Below, in pieces: positions 26,101 through 33,186 of a stretch of DNA of 64,000 nucleotides. The translations under genes were made by a program, and so were the position numbers. Under the pieces are notes generated by a model, which worked only from the letters and a program-made list of their open reading frames with translations, did no database searches and was not told where the DNA came from. The first letter of the stretch is position 1, and the number at the start of each line of letters is the position of its first letter. Source of the stretch: Candidatus Gastranaerophilales bacterium (GTDB taxonomy: Bacteria > Cyanobacteriota > Vampirovibrionia > Gastranaerophilales > Gastranaerophilaceae); the NCBI GenBank assembly GCA_944322855.1, contig CALUQG010000003.1, forward strand, positions 62,001 to 126,000. Direction: 5' to 3'.

Positions 26101-29100
26101 TTACAGCATTAAATACCGCACAGATAAACTCTGCAGATAATATAAATCTTAACGGCTTAATCAAAGCTAATGAGACTAATATTACAGCACAAAATAATAT
26201 TATACAGTCAACTGAAAACCGTTCAATCGAGTCAACAGGCGGTAATATTAATCTTGTCAGCAAACAGGGTAATATCGGAACTCCAAACGGAAATGCAATA
26301 GGGTTTTCTCTTGCTGGCAGCGGAGTTGTCAATGCGGATGCAAGCGCTAACGGTTCTGTTGTATTAAAAGGTATTGACAGTGATATCAACACAAGCACTA
26401 TTAAAGCTAAAAATGATATTGACCTTACGACAACAGGTTTAGGAAATATTACTGTATCAGATGCTTTGAATGCAGGCGGATATATAAAACTGAATTCTTC
26501 AAACGCTCTTACACTGGACAAAAACCTTACCGCTGCTGAAAATATTGATTTGATAGCAGGAAATGGCGATATCACAATCAGTTCGATTTTAGATGCAGGT
26601 ACTGACATAAATCTTGATGCCTCAGGCAGTGTATCACAGACGCTGAATGATACAGTATTGAACGCTCAAGATAACATCAATATATCTGCAGGTCAAAATA
26701 TCGGCTCCGAAACAAATTCTATACTTCTTAATGCAGGTGGAACTGTTTTAGCAGACGGCAATAATATTTATCTGACAAGTCCTGATGCTGATTTGACAAC
26801 AGGTACGATTACTGCTCAAGGTATTGCTGATATTAACACAACCGGTTCAGGTTCAATTACTGCAGATGGCTCTATCTCTGCTGACAGCGCAAATATTCAA
26901 TCAGCAGAGGATATTAATGTTAATCAAAATATTACTGTTCAAAACGGTTTAAATCTTAACGCTCAAAGTGGAATTTCTCAAAGCGGTGAATCAACCATTT
27001 CTTCTCAAAACGGAGATTTGAATATAACAGCAAACAACGGAAATCTTAATCTTTCGGGTACTGTTTCAAACCAGAACGGAGCTGTATCTGTTGTTAACGA
27101 AAGTACTGGCAATGCCGAATTAAATATAAACAGACTTTCCGCAGGTTCCAATTTTAATATCAGGCATGAAGGCAACGGAATGCTGAACGTAAACGGAACT
27201 TTGACTAATAATGGAAATTCCTCTGTAGCGTCAAATAATACAGGCGCAAATGCCGGTCTTTCTTTGAAAGGAGCAATAAACAATAATAGAGGCACTCTCA
27301 ATATCACCTCTCAAGGTCAGAAGGGTATGCAAATCAGCGGTGCTGTAAACAACGATATTCTGTCAGGAACCGGTTCAAGTCATTCTGATATAACAATACA
27401 TAACCAAAATGGTGCGCTGAGTATTACATCATCAAAAATTGATAACGGACAGGCAAACGGTTCTCAAAATTCTATATCTATCACAAATGACGGATCAGGC
27501 GGTTTGAGTATTAATTCTGATATTACAAACTACGGAAATTTCTCGGTTACAAACAATTCCGGTGAGATGAATATCGATGGTTCTTATGATGCTCAATTCG
27601 GTTCGGAAAATACCTTCACAAACGCTTCAGATAGCGATTTTGTTGTGAATTCCGAGATTACCAACAGAGGTAATGAACTTGTGTTAAACAATACCGGTGC
27701 CGGCAGTCTTGTTATCGGAGAGAATGCTCTGCTTACTGTATATAGCGTTCTTGATAACGGAAATACATACACCGGTACTTTGAGCTTAAAAAATTCAGGT
27801 ACCGGCGGCAATATTCAAATTAACGGGAAAATCGCAGGATTGGAGTCATCTCCGATAGGACATATTATAATTGAAAATACTGCAACAGGTAATGACAGCG
27901 GAATTGCTTTCGGTGAAGGTGCATCTATTGATGCTCAAAACAATTCGGTTTCTGTTACAAACAATGGTTTGGCAGGAATCACTGCTGCTGATAATGTGGC
28001 TATATCTTCGTCTGATGAAGTTTTGATACAAAATACGTCTTCGTCTGATATAGTTTTTGGCAATAATTCTAATATTTCAGGCAATAATGTCATAATATCA
28101 TCTGCAGGTAATAATTCCGGAGTTTCTTTTGGTAATAATGCCGTAATTTCTTCTGATAATGATTTGAATATTTCTTCACATGGGGGAAATGGAATTGAAT
28201 TTGGTTCTGGTGCTGAGATTGGTTCAAATAGCTTATCTTTAGTCAATTCAGGAAACACAGGCGGAATTTCTTTCAATGATAATGCAGTTTTGACTGTTCA
28301 AAACGGTATAGCAATTGAAAATACAGGAGCTGAAGGCATTTCTTTTGAAGATAATGCAAGTCTTTCAGCTTCAAATATTAATATTAACAATCTCAATACA
28401 TCAAACAGCGGTGTAAGATTTGGAAATGATGTAAGCCTTGTATCTCAGGGCGGTTTGACTGTAACAAATTCAGGAGCAAATGGTATAAGTTTTGGAGAAA
28501 GAGCCGGCATTTCATCAGCTTTAGATGCTTTAATCTCAAATAGCGGGGCACAGGGAATTATATTTGGTAATTCGTCCGTTATTAAATCACAGGGCAAGCT
28601 TGATTTAATTAATACCGGCGGAAATTCGATTGTCTTTGGAAATAATTCTAATTTCTCTTCCGGATCTGATATGACTGTTCATAATGATGGTGAAAACGGA
28701 TTAATAGTCGATGATGGCACTGTTTTAGCTTCTGACACAAGTCTTAATATTCAAAATACAGGTGCTGCAGATGTTACTGTAAACGGAACTTTAAAAGGAC
28801 AAAACATTTCTGTAGAGAATGAAAATTCTAATCTCAATATTGCACATAACAATGCTGACGGAAATATAATTGCGAATAACGAAGTTACAATAACTCTTGA
28901 TAAGGGGAATGTTATAAACACATCTTCCAATCCTGAAAATACAGGAAATAAAGGTATTTCTGCCGGAGGTAATGTAAAAATTATAGCGAGTGAAGGAAGT
29001 ATCGGCTTACTCGATTCTACATTGAACAATATAATTCAAGATGGTTTTGTACTTGATAGAAACAATTCGGTCCATATAAATTCTGGCGGTGATGTTACGG

Positions 29101-30704
29101 CTGTAGCCGGCGGCGATGTCAATATTACTTCTGATTTCTCCATAAATTTTGAAGAATTATCCGCTCAGGATGCTTTAGTCTCGACTGTTAACGGTGCAAT
29201 CAATGCTGATGAAGTTAATACTGAAAATCTTTATCTGCTGGCGCAAGGCGCAAACGGCTCAATTAATATTCAAAATCTAAACAATACTCAAAATCTGACT
29301 TCTGAGTCTACGCTGGATACGGTAATAAACAGCAATGCGGCTTTAAACATTGATTCAATGCTCAGTCATAAAGGATCAGTGAATATTAATTCGGAAGGTA
29401 ATACATATATCAATGAAATAGCTGCTGCTAATGATATTACTGTTAGTGTGGAGGATGAAAAACTTACAATAAATAATCTCGGACGTGTACAAAGAGACAC
29501 TTCTGTTGTACCAAAAACAGTTAACCTAACCGTAAAAGATGCCAAAAGACCTGTTTCCGGAGACAATTACAGACCGGGTATGTCTTATGAAGAAATTAAC
29601 CAAGTTGCTCCAAATAGCAAACTGGATATCTATAATGCCTATGTTCAAGACAAGGTTACTTTAAAAGCTGATACTATCACCGCTCAGGTTTATGATATCT
29701 CTGACGGTGCTCAAAAAGGAGATATTCGTGTAGATCAAAACGGTAATCAGGCTACAGGCTTCCATAATGCCAACAAAAATGGAGAACTCCTCGAGTTTGA
29801 TATTCAGGGGGCAAATTATAGACAGGAAAATGCCGGCTCTGATCCGCATAATCCGTATTACACTCCTGATGCAGGCGACAAACATGCATTAAATGTTCAT
29901 CTGACAATAGGTGATTCTGTTGATGATGCTCTGCTTGGTGCAAATTTCAAAAAATTGTATTCTGACTATGCGTTTATTGATACAGTAGTTTCTGATGAGT
30001 CTTTGTTTTCAAATATTACCCTTGAAAGCGGAATAATTGGTGAAAAAGCTATTTTCAGAAATAACAAGTTCAGAGTAGATGTGGATAATACCTCTATCTC
30101 TCAAGATTATCCGATTAATATTCATTATGATGACGAACCGGATAAAATTATGAATAATAAAACATCTTTCAATCTGAAAATGTTTGATACAATTGAAATA
30201 GATGTTAAACCTGAACCACCTTCACCTACTCCTGTAATACCTGTGGATCCTGACTATTTTGAAAAGAATGATCCGAATAAAATTATCAAAGTACCGAATT
30301 TGAATATTTTAACTCAGGAACCGGATACCAAAGCTGATGAAAATAATAAAATAACAGACGATACAAAAGCTGTCCAGGTAAACAATATCAGCTGGGTTGT
30401 AAGAAATGATAAAAAAGATATAATAGGTGCTTCTGAACAAATACATGATCCTATAGTTAAGCAGCTTATAGGAATTTCTCAAAAAGGAATTCTTGTTGTT
30501 GCTGATACAAACCCTGATACAGGTCTTAAATTAAATGATATTGTTCATATTCATATGAAAAAAGGTGATGCTTCATTTAATATTGACGGAAAAGTATCTG
30601 ATATAAATAAAAATATGGTAGAAATAGGCTTTGTCAATATAGACAAACTCACAAAGAACATACTGATGTTCTGGTGTATGGAAGCAAAAGAAGAAAGTCT
30701 GTAA
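17169..30704 (+). CDS. Giant filamentous-haemagglutinin-like TpsA exoprotein
   Basis: A 4511-residue exoprotein predicted to cross the outer membrane through the divergent TpsB and form a long beta-helical fibre at the cell surface (adhesion, biofilm or contact; family knowledge). A long signal peptide (1-~39, ending SSSYA) is followed by a TPS secretion domain (~45-260, with GGDVMFVSPEGMLVGQSG). About 3800 residues of Asn/Ser/Thr/Gly-rich beta-helix repeats then form two zones: long modules (to ~27.0 kb) and ~30-residue modules (27.9-28.8 kb). A non-repetitive region (~4100-4350), a Pro linker (PEPPSPTPVIPVDP) and a C-terminal ~120-residue PilZ-like domain close the protein. I found one Cys only, near the end (MFWCMEA). 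No toxin domain was recognised. Confidence 0.92.
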   Translation: MKKIGKKKFNTSYLKLFKQSLALSFSLAVFGVGASSSYATTITPDANFSTNVSTSGNTTSISGGIEAGSSTNILHFYDFNLSQGDIANFIMGFGVNKYVGLVDKQIVINGILNSFKNGTIGGDVMFVSPEGMLVGQSGILNVGSLQLVTPNQTSYDSVIAQGRRVSLSSINRLKSDSDTSSTEIYGKIFSSGAINLEDANKITLGMESDIVSGFNANGFAKTRTGDLSGIVNDEGIVDAQYMSGNSGNIKIVSKSIAAEDTFSRESLIQSTGDVTINTPSTSATQISLTSKVEAGGDVTIGNFNETSPTESTTTVNLYNTVNSKGNISVNGDTAYIGSDADLNASSPGGTIETNTRLRLTLNSDMTADSGIKINSIANFEQGANSSIKNLSTGNININSVNLNQNEGAVITNEGQGDIIIDSPGIVSLQKIDAQNGSIDISTDNLSLNNEISSTGDIDLTASSIEQTSDDFTALNSGNNITINTTSGNIGSASQSINLSAAGTVSLDATTAPEGSAAYIKGQGENDLNLAQGTNLVSLDATSENGIKISGNISANRDVNLTASTGITQDSGTTVSSRVGDVNLTNTTSGDITTGNLTSRNESVNVTNEAADGSVTIGGVINASNGGVNISADNSITQSVPTPSINAGQDVNLTATKGDVGSDEQRIVVTTDGAVNVNAGQAANIEGQDTDIDLSKIHAGTDYNLAAKGEGSIILGEGPFHNEHGGIELETDKVLNITDDITAVGDITLISGNGITQSDGTRIESGLGDAQSGNIEITNTGEGGITITSATSNKGGITISNSDTATGDVSVGGIIANGGDISVTNSAESGSVLINNTISSDSNIEITSNKDITQSADIQGVAIDAQNNVSLTAAGTVGTQDNAIILNAGNVVNGAGVDIYLESPDEDLTLGAIAAQNNLNLKTTGSSPKDITLTDAISGVNINIDATGSIYQETEDAAEKTITAGNSLNLTAQQGSIGDSSGDTLKTIGFSLGENGTLSANAQNGSVAINGIETDIDTASVNAGNNIDIITTTSGNITVSNEQNVTGHINLDSAENIALNKAISASEDITVNAKGDLTQSADLTGTALTSQKDITITAANAGSEEKAVIVDAQGVVNVGNEENHAGNLYLEDNTGDFTIGQMFADENLSLKAQGNIIQADDSVVGITSSGTVTVESDTGSIGSENSSLKLNIAGDESSFNVVKSENVYVESLDSDLNTGNINAQNTVDIKTTGSGGVNLNGVITANDVTIAAVDSIIQNPELESIVIDAQGNLVLSSQQGNIGATGENGSSINFSSSALSANAQEGSVYLNGIETTINTNDIIARQDIDLTTTGSGDINVEDAITAEGHITLNAADELNLNGALTANEYIDIAANGGNIVLNSALSAGTDIGVTASGSITQADTFNDTVLNAGKDINLSAGADIGSEGKSILVSAQGVVNAEAGAADVPVPGSVYIQSPQQSLTLGKITASNNVNLAAAGSNSDVILTDKVTGGNVSIKADNNILQNLASEETDRSIETSGNLNLEAVNGNIGETDNAIDFSSQGSLSASAANGSVVLNGIDTDINTSSITAQKDIDLSTQNTGKITVSDNITTADGYIRLNSAESLELNKNLSAGRYVELSANGGVIQDSTTSITSGTNSSSSADDSYVSVSNAQGGNITLENIVSKGDVTVNNAALEEGSASGNITLGSITASDGAITVNNEIGNISHSGNGMLSSSGNIKFDAAGDVGSLQNSMLLASQGTVEANGNNVFLESSGQDLKIAGINSSKEAANGTVNLKTTGSGDIHFEGLVKGGNISVDSAQSITQSVPLPKAIEASSDLTLKANGGSIGSADNALRFSSAGNLEAQASEAVVLNGIDTDIITSAISAGTDIDLTTTIDQDDTKGNIIVNNTLNAERGYVTLDSAKGLNINNDISALYDVTLNAQNGDINLNSQITPAGALIMEANGNITQTGGKLLSTGDMYITSNGGNITLTDISSDGAGIDITANEVTDPEGGTVVSGDITLGTLSAREDINITNNATGKDVTLNGNIDGTDGNSAGKLTIASKGDTTVNGSVYADGVDIDSENNIEINNNINANSGSVDFVTHDGDIIVNGEIEGAGITLNSALNIEVNKSIADSSGTVLLTTQNGDIDIAADVYGSNTAKIIANGNITQTGGTIEADGSGDSVNVISNGGNITLNGVDAYGYLTITANEISLDDGTVKSGDITLGGTISSGEETTITNKGAGRDVIINGSIVANGLDYSPYGLQITSKGDIVQNSSDASIKSDYNIILDAQGNIGSDGQYVKIDTPADKASVVEANGQNVYLQGNKLDIAGINKDSAEVSGVVDIYAPEEVNISGLIKGGDVSIYGYHGISQSETLDLAVDAGNLSLSSGGNIGSASNALDIKVAEDGNVEAQSVNDIYLNSPQGNLSTGTITSTNGTVDINSSSSLNMNGLISGSNVNLTAVNDITQNKDIDKSIQVQNALNITSTNGSIGQAATDTEPANAIDFSAGSLSASAQNGSVVLNGVDTSIETNDVVAGGSIDISTTGAGSSITVTEALNSGGYVNLDSAAGLVLNGDITAVDSVSLGAQTDILLNHIITAGTDINVDAAGNITQDTASSNVVLNAGNNIALNAGLDIGQQNKAIALNADGNVSAAGQNIYLTSPNKNFTIASVTSTNNGNVNLSTTGSGNIHFDGLVKGGNININSAGGITQNTSLDKSIEASEDLILTANDGDIGEAQNGNLPANAIDFSAGSVEAHADRGSVVLNGVDSDINTGDITALNNIDLTTTNSGQITVASELSTETGYINLDSAEGLVLNENVTSKNSYVSLGSQNGDVILNAIVTAAQDINIDTNGDIIQQTTDTALNAGQDINIISAQNAGSSSNSLLVNAGNEVNANGQNLYLEDNTGDFVLGEINAQNYAQLTAEGNIKQSDTSQTSVTSGGNVSLISKNGNIGLSADEAVKTNVAGNVNAQAEKGSVYFNSDGNFNAGNITALNTAQINSADNINLNGLIKANETNITAQNNIIQSTENRSIESTGGNINLVSKQGNIGTPNGNAIGFSLAGSGVVNADASANGSVVLKGIDSDINTSTIKAKNDIDLTTTGLGNITVSDALNAGGYIKLNSSNALTLDKNLTAAENIDLIAGNGDITISSILDAGTDINLDASGSVSQTLNDTVLNAQDNINISAGQNIGSETNSILLNAGGTVLADGNNIYLTSPDADLTTGTITAQGIADINTTGSGSITADGSISADSANIQSAEDINVNQNITVQNGLNLNAQSGISQSGESTISSQNGDLNITANNGNLNLSGTVSNQNGAVSVVNESTGNAELNINRLSAGSNFNIRHEGNGMLNVNGTLTNNGNSSVASNNTGANAGLSLKGAINNNRGTLNITSQGQKGMQISGAVNNDILSGTGSSHSDITIHNQNGALSITSSKIDNGQANGSQNSISITNDGSGGLSINSDITNYGNFSVTNNSGEMNIDGSYDAQFGSENTFTNASDSDFVVNSEITNRGNELVLNNTGAGSLVIGENALLTVYSVLDNGNTYTGTLSLKNSGTGGNIQINGKIAGLESSPIGHIIIENTATGNDSGIAFGEGASIDAQNNSVSVTNNGLAGITAADNVAISSSDEVLIQNTSSSDIVFGNNSNISGNNVIISSAGNNSGVSFGNNAVISSDNDLNISSHGGNGIEFGSGAEIGSNSLSLVNSGNTGGISFNDNAVLTVQNGIAIENTGAEGISFEDNASLSASNININNLNTSNSGVRFGNDVSLVSQGGLTVTNSGANGISFGERAGISSALDALISNSGAQGIIFGNSSVIKSQGKLDLINTGGNSIVFGNNSNFSSGSDMTVHNDGENGLIVDDGTVLASDTSLNIQNTGAADVTVNGTLKGQNISVENENSNLNIAHNNADGNIIANNEVTITLDKGNVINTSSNPENTGNKGISAGGNVKIIASEGSIGLLDSTLNNIIQDGFVLDRNNSVHINSGGDVTAVAGGDVNITSDFSINFEELSAQDALVSTVNGAINADEVNTENLYLLAQGANGSINIQNLNNTQNLTSESTLDTVINSNAALNIDSMLSHKGSVNINSEGNTYINEIAAANDITVSVEDEKLTINNLGRVQRDTSVVPKTVNLTVKDAKRPVSGDNYRPGMSYEEINQVAPNSKLDIYNAYVQDKVTLKADTITAQVYDISDGAQKGDIRVDQNGNQATGFHNANKNGELLEFDIQGANYRQENAGSDPHNPYYTPDAGDKHALNVHLTIGDSVDDALLGANFKKLYSDYAFIDTVVSDESLFSNITLESGIIGEKAIFRNNKFRVDVDNTSISQDYPINIHYDDEPDKIMNNKTSFNLKMFDTIEIDVKPEPPSPTPVIPVDPDYFEKNDPNKIIKVPNLNILTQEPDTKADENNKITDDTKAVQVNNISWVVRNDKKDIIGASEQIHDPIVKQLIGISQKGILVVADTNPDTGLKLNDIVHIHMKKGDASFNIDGKVSDINKNMVEIGFVNIDKLTKNILMFWCMEAKEESL
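19840..27000 (+). repeat. Long degenerate modules in the TpsA shaft
   Basis: Modules of roughly 240-310 residues recur in the same internal order: a YLxSP-type strand, TTGSG, GG(N/D)I, ITQ, IG, AIDFS, then GSVVLNG(I/V)D(T/S)DINT, DIDLTTT, LDSAEGL and NAGxDI. The GSVVLNG-type anchor lies near 20180, 21080, 21820, 22720, 24680, 25410 and 26350. Spacing is about 730-940 bases, with one gap of about 1950. Some DNA blocks are almost identical, for example around 25408 and 26352. Confidence 0.75.
27895..28790 (+). repeat. ~30-residue FGNN-type repeats in TpsA
   Basis: About ten tandem units of 28-31 residues share the pattern NSGxxGIxFGxNAxISSxxx (examples DIVFGNNSNIS, GVSFGNNAVIS, GISFEDNASLS, GISFGERAGIS, SIVFGNNSNFS). 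They differ clearly from the longer modules upstream and probably form a second, regular beta-helix segment near the distal or anchoring end. Confidence 0.75.
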
Positions 30705-30743
30705 TAATGTGTATGCAGAAATTGAATTTTAAATAAAATTAAT

Positions 30744-30793
30744 AATAACAGAAATATTTTATACCAATTGATAAAATATTTCTGTTATTTTCA
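30744..30793 (+). terminator. 19-bp perfect hairpin after tpsA, just before feoAB
   Basis: AATAACAGAAATATTTTAT (30744-30762) and its exact complement (30771-30789) flank an 8-base loop. Four T occur at 30787-30791 around the end of the right arm. The simplest role is termination of the tpsA transcript. It ends only 19 bases before the feoAB start codon, so it must also sit in or beside the feo promoter and leader. Confidence 0.7.
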
Positions 30794-30808
30794 TATAGTG
30801 GAGAATTT

Positions 30809-33181
30809 ATGACAGATTTGATAAGTATAACAACTCTTGATAAGTTGGAAAAAGGCAAAGATGCGATAGTTAAGTCGATTGAGTGTGAGGATATTGCTCT
30901 TCGAAAACATATCATTGATATGGGGCTTACCCCGGGAGTTGAAGTTACATTGATAAAAACAGCCCCGATGGGTGATCCTCTGGAAATCCGTTTAAGAGGA
31001 TATGAGCTTACATTAAGAAAATCAGATGCCGCAAAAATTACAATAACTGATGTTCATGATGCTCACAATTGTCCGAGAAAAAATGCTGTATTTTCAGACA
31101 TTGAGCATTCTCAGCTGGGAGAAGAGGCAAAATATAAGCTTAGAAAGTTTTCAAATATTGCACAAAAAAGCAAAATCAGGCTGGCCCTTGCCGGTAATCA
31201 AAATAGCGGAAAAACAACACTTTTCAACAAGTTAACAGGCTCAAACCAGCATGTAGGAAATTTCCCGGGAGTAACCGTAGACAGGACAGAAGGGCTTGTC
31301 AGAGGTAATAAAAATGTCACAATTACGGATTTACCGGGAATTTATTCGCTCTCTCCATACAGCAGTGAAGAGATTGTTACAAGAAACTATATTTTACAGG
31401 AAAAACCTGATGGGCTTATAAATATTGTAGATGCTACTAATATCGAACGAAATTTGTTGTTGACTATGCAGCTTATAGAACTTGATGTTCCTATGGTGAT
31501 TGCATTAAATATGATGGATGAAATTGAAAAATCAGGCGGAGCTATTGATATTAACGGACTGGAAGCTACACTGGGGGTGCCTGTTGTTCCTATTTCAGCT
31601 TCAAAAAATCAAGGTCTGGATGAACTTGTTGAACATGCTATAAATGTTGCAAAATTCAATGAGCATCCCGGAAGGTTAGATTTTTGTGATGCTGAAATTG
31701 AAAATGAAAAGAGTATCCATAAATGTATCCATTCTATTATTCACCTTATCGAAGATGAAACTACGGCGAATAATATTCCTGTTAGATTTGCTGCGGCCAA
31801 GCTTACTGAAGACGATGATTTGATAAAAAAGGCTTTGAATTTGGATGAAGACAAACAAGCTATGATAAATCAAATTATTTCTGAAATGGAAAAAGAAAGA
31901 GGAATGGATAGGCAGTCTGCTCTTGCAGATGCAAGATTTTCATTTATAGAACGTTTATGTGCAAGATTTGTTCAAAAAGAAGAAGAGTCTTTATCCAGAA
32001 AAATGTCGAATAACATAGATAGAGTCTTAACAGGCAAATATACTGCTTTTCTTGCTTTTTTAGCAATAATGTCTATAATTTTTTATTTGACGTTCGGGCC
32101 TGTCGGAACTTTTCTGTCTGATTTAATGGAAGCAGGAATTGATTATGTTACAAAAATTTTTGATTTATTTTTAACAAATTACGGGCTAAATCCTGTTGTT
32201 CATTCATTGATTATTGATGGAATTTTTGCTGGTGTTGGAAGTGTTTTGAGCTTTTTGCCCGTAATTGTGGTTTTGTTTTTCTTTCTGTCTATACTTGAAG
32301 ATACGGGTTATATGGCAAGAGTTGCTTTTGTTATGGATAAACTTTTAAGAAAAATAGGTCTTTCCGGTCGTAGTTTTGTTCCTATGCTGATTGGTTTCGG
32401 CTGTTCTGTTCCTGCGATAATGGCAACAAGAACACTGCCTTCTGAAAGAGATAGGAAAATGACTATTTTTCTGACACCTTTTATGAGCTGTTCTGCAAAG
32501 CTTCCTATTTATGCCCTTTTTACAGCTGCATTTTTTACGGAAAATCAAGTGGCAGTCGTTTTAAGTTTGTATTTGATTGGTATAATCGTTGGAATAATTT
32601 TTGCTTTTATTCTGAAATTATTTATCTTTAAAGGAGAGCCTGTTCCTTTTGTAATGGAACTTCCTAATTACAGGTTTCCAAGCCCTGTAAATGTTTACAG
32701 ATTAATTATGGTTAAGGCAAAAGACTTTGCTACAAAGGCTTTTACAATAATATTCTGGGCTACGATTGCTGTGTGGTTTTTACAAAATTTTGATATCAGG
32801 CTAAATCTTGTACACAACTCTGCGGATAGTATGCTTTCTTTGCTTGGTAATATGCTTGTTCCGGTTTTTGAGCCTCTGGGTATTTCTGATTGGCGAGTTA
32901 CAACAGCATTTATAACAGGGTTTATGGCTAAAGAAAGTGTTGTCAGCACTTTGAGTGTATTGTTAGGTGGCGAGATAGAAAAACTGCCAATGCTGTTTAC
33001 AAAGCTCACGGCATTTGTATTTCTCGTATTTTCGCTTTTGTACACTCCATGTGTGGCCACGATTGCTATGGTAAAACGTGAGCTCGGAAGAGTATATGCG
33101 CTTCTTGTTATTCTTACACAGTGCTCAATTGCGTGGCTGGTCGCTTTTCTTGTTTACAATATAGCAAAAATCTTTGTCTGA
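30809..33181 (+). CDS. feoAB: Fused FeoA-FeoB ferrous iron transporter
   Basis: It imports Fe(II) across the inner membrane, a typical route for anaerobes. Residues 1-~80 are a FeoA SH3-like domain (IIDMGLTPGVEVTLIKTAPMG). The FeoB part starts at ~125 with a G-protein domain: G1 GNQNSGKTTLFN (Gln where Pro is usual), G3 DLPGIYSLSPYS, G4 NMMDE. A helical spacer follows, then the membrane permease with the duplicated Gate motifs (GFGCSVPAIMATRTL and its partner region) and TPFMSCSAKLPIYALF. At 790 residues it is full length. A GTGGAG site precedes the ATG, and a 19-bp hairpin lies directly upstream. It converges on the glycan operon with six bases between stops. Confidence 0.95.
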   Translation: MTDLISITTLDKLEKGKDAIVKSIECEDIALRKHIIDMGLTPGVEVTLIKTAPMGDPLEIRLRGYELTLRKSDAAKITITDVHDAHNCPRKNAVFSDIEHSQLGEEAKYKLRKFSNIAQKSKIRLALAGNQNSGKTTLFNKLTGSNQHVGNFPGVTVDRTEGLVRGNKNVTITDLPGIYSLSPYSSEEIVTRNYILQEKPDGLINIVDATNIERNLLLTMQLIELDVPMVIALNMMDEIEKSGGAIDINGLEATLGVPVVPISASKNQGLDELVEHAINVAKFNEHPGRLDFCDAEIENEKSIHKCIHSIIHLIEDETTANNIPVRFAAAKLTEDDDLIKKALNLDEDKQAMINQIISEMEKERGMDRQSALADARFSFIERLCARFVQKEEESLSRKMSNNIDRVLTGKYTAFLAFLAIMSIIFYLTFGPVGTFLSDLMEAGIDYVTKIFDLFLTNYGLNPVVHSLIIDGIFAGVGSVLSFLPVIVVLFFFLSILEDTGYMARVAFVMDKLLRKIGLSGRSFVPMLIGFGCSVPAIMATRTLPSERDRKMTIFLTPFMSCSAKLPIYALFTAAFFTENQVAVVLSLYLIGIIVGIIFAFILKLFIFKGEPVPFVMELPNYRFPSPVNVYRLIMVKAKDFATKAFTIIFWATIAVWFLQNFDIRLNLVHNSADSMLSLLGNMLVPVFEPLGISDWRVTTAFITGFMAKESVVSTLSVLLGGEIEKLPMLFTKLTAFVFLVFSLLYTPCVATIAMVKRELGRVYALLVILTQCSIAWLVAFLVYNIAKIFV

Positions 33182-33186
33182 TATTT

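Noticed and set aside
17169-30704. Many long open frames on the opposite strand within the giant exoprotein gene
   Set aside because: They are shadows of a repetitive Asn/Ser/Ile-rich gene, have no ribosome sites, and encode biased Val/Ile/Ser/Pro strings.
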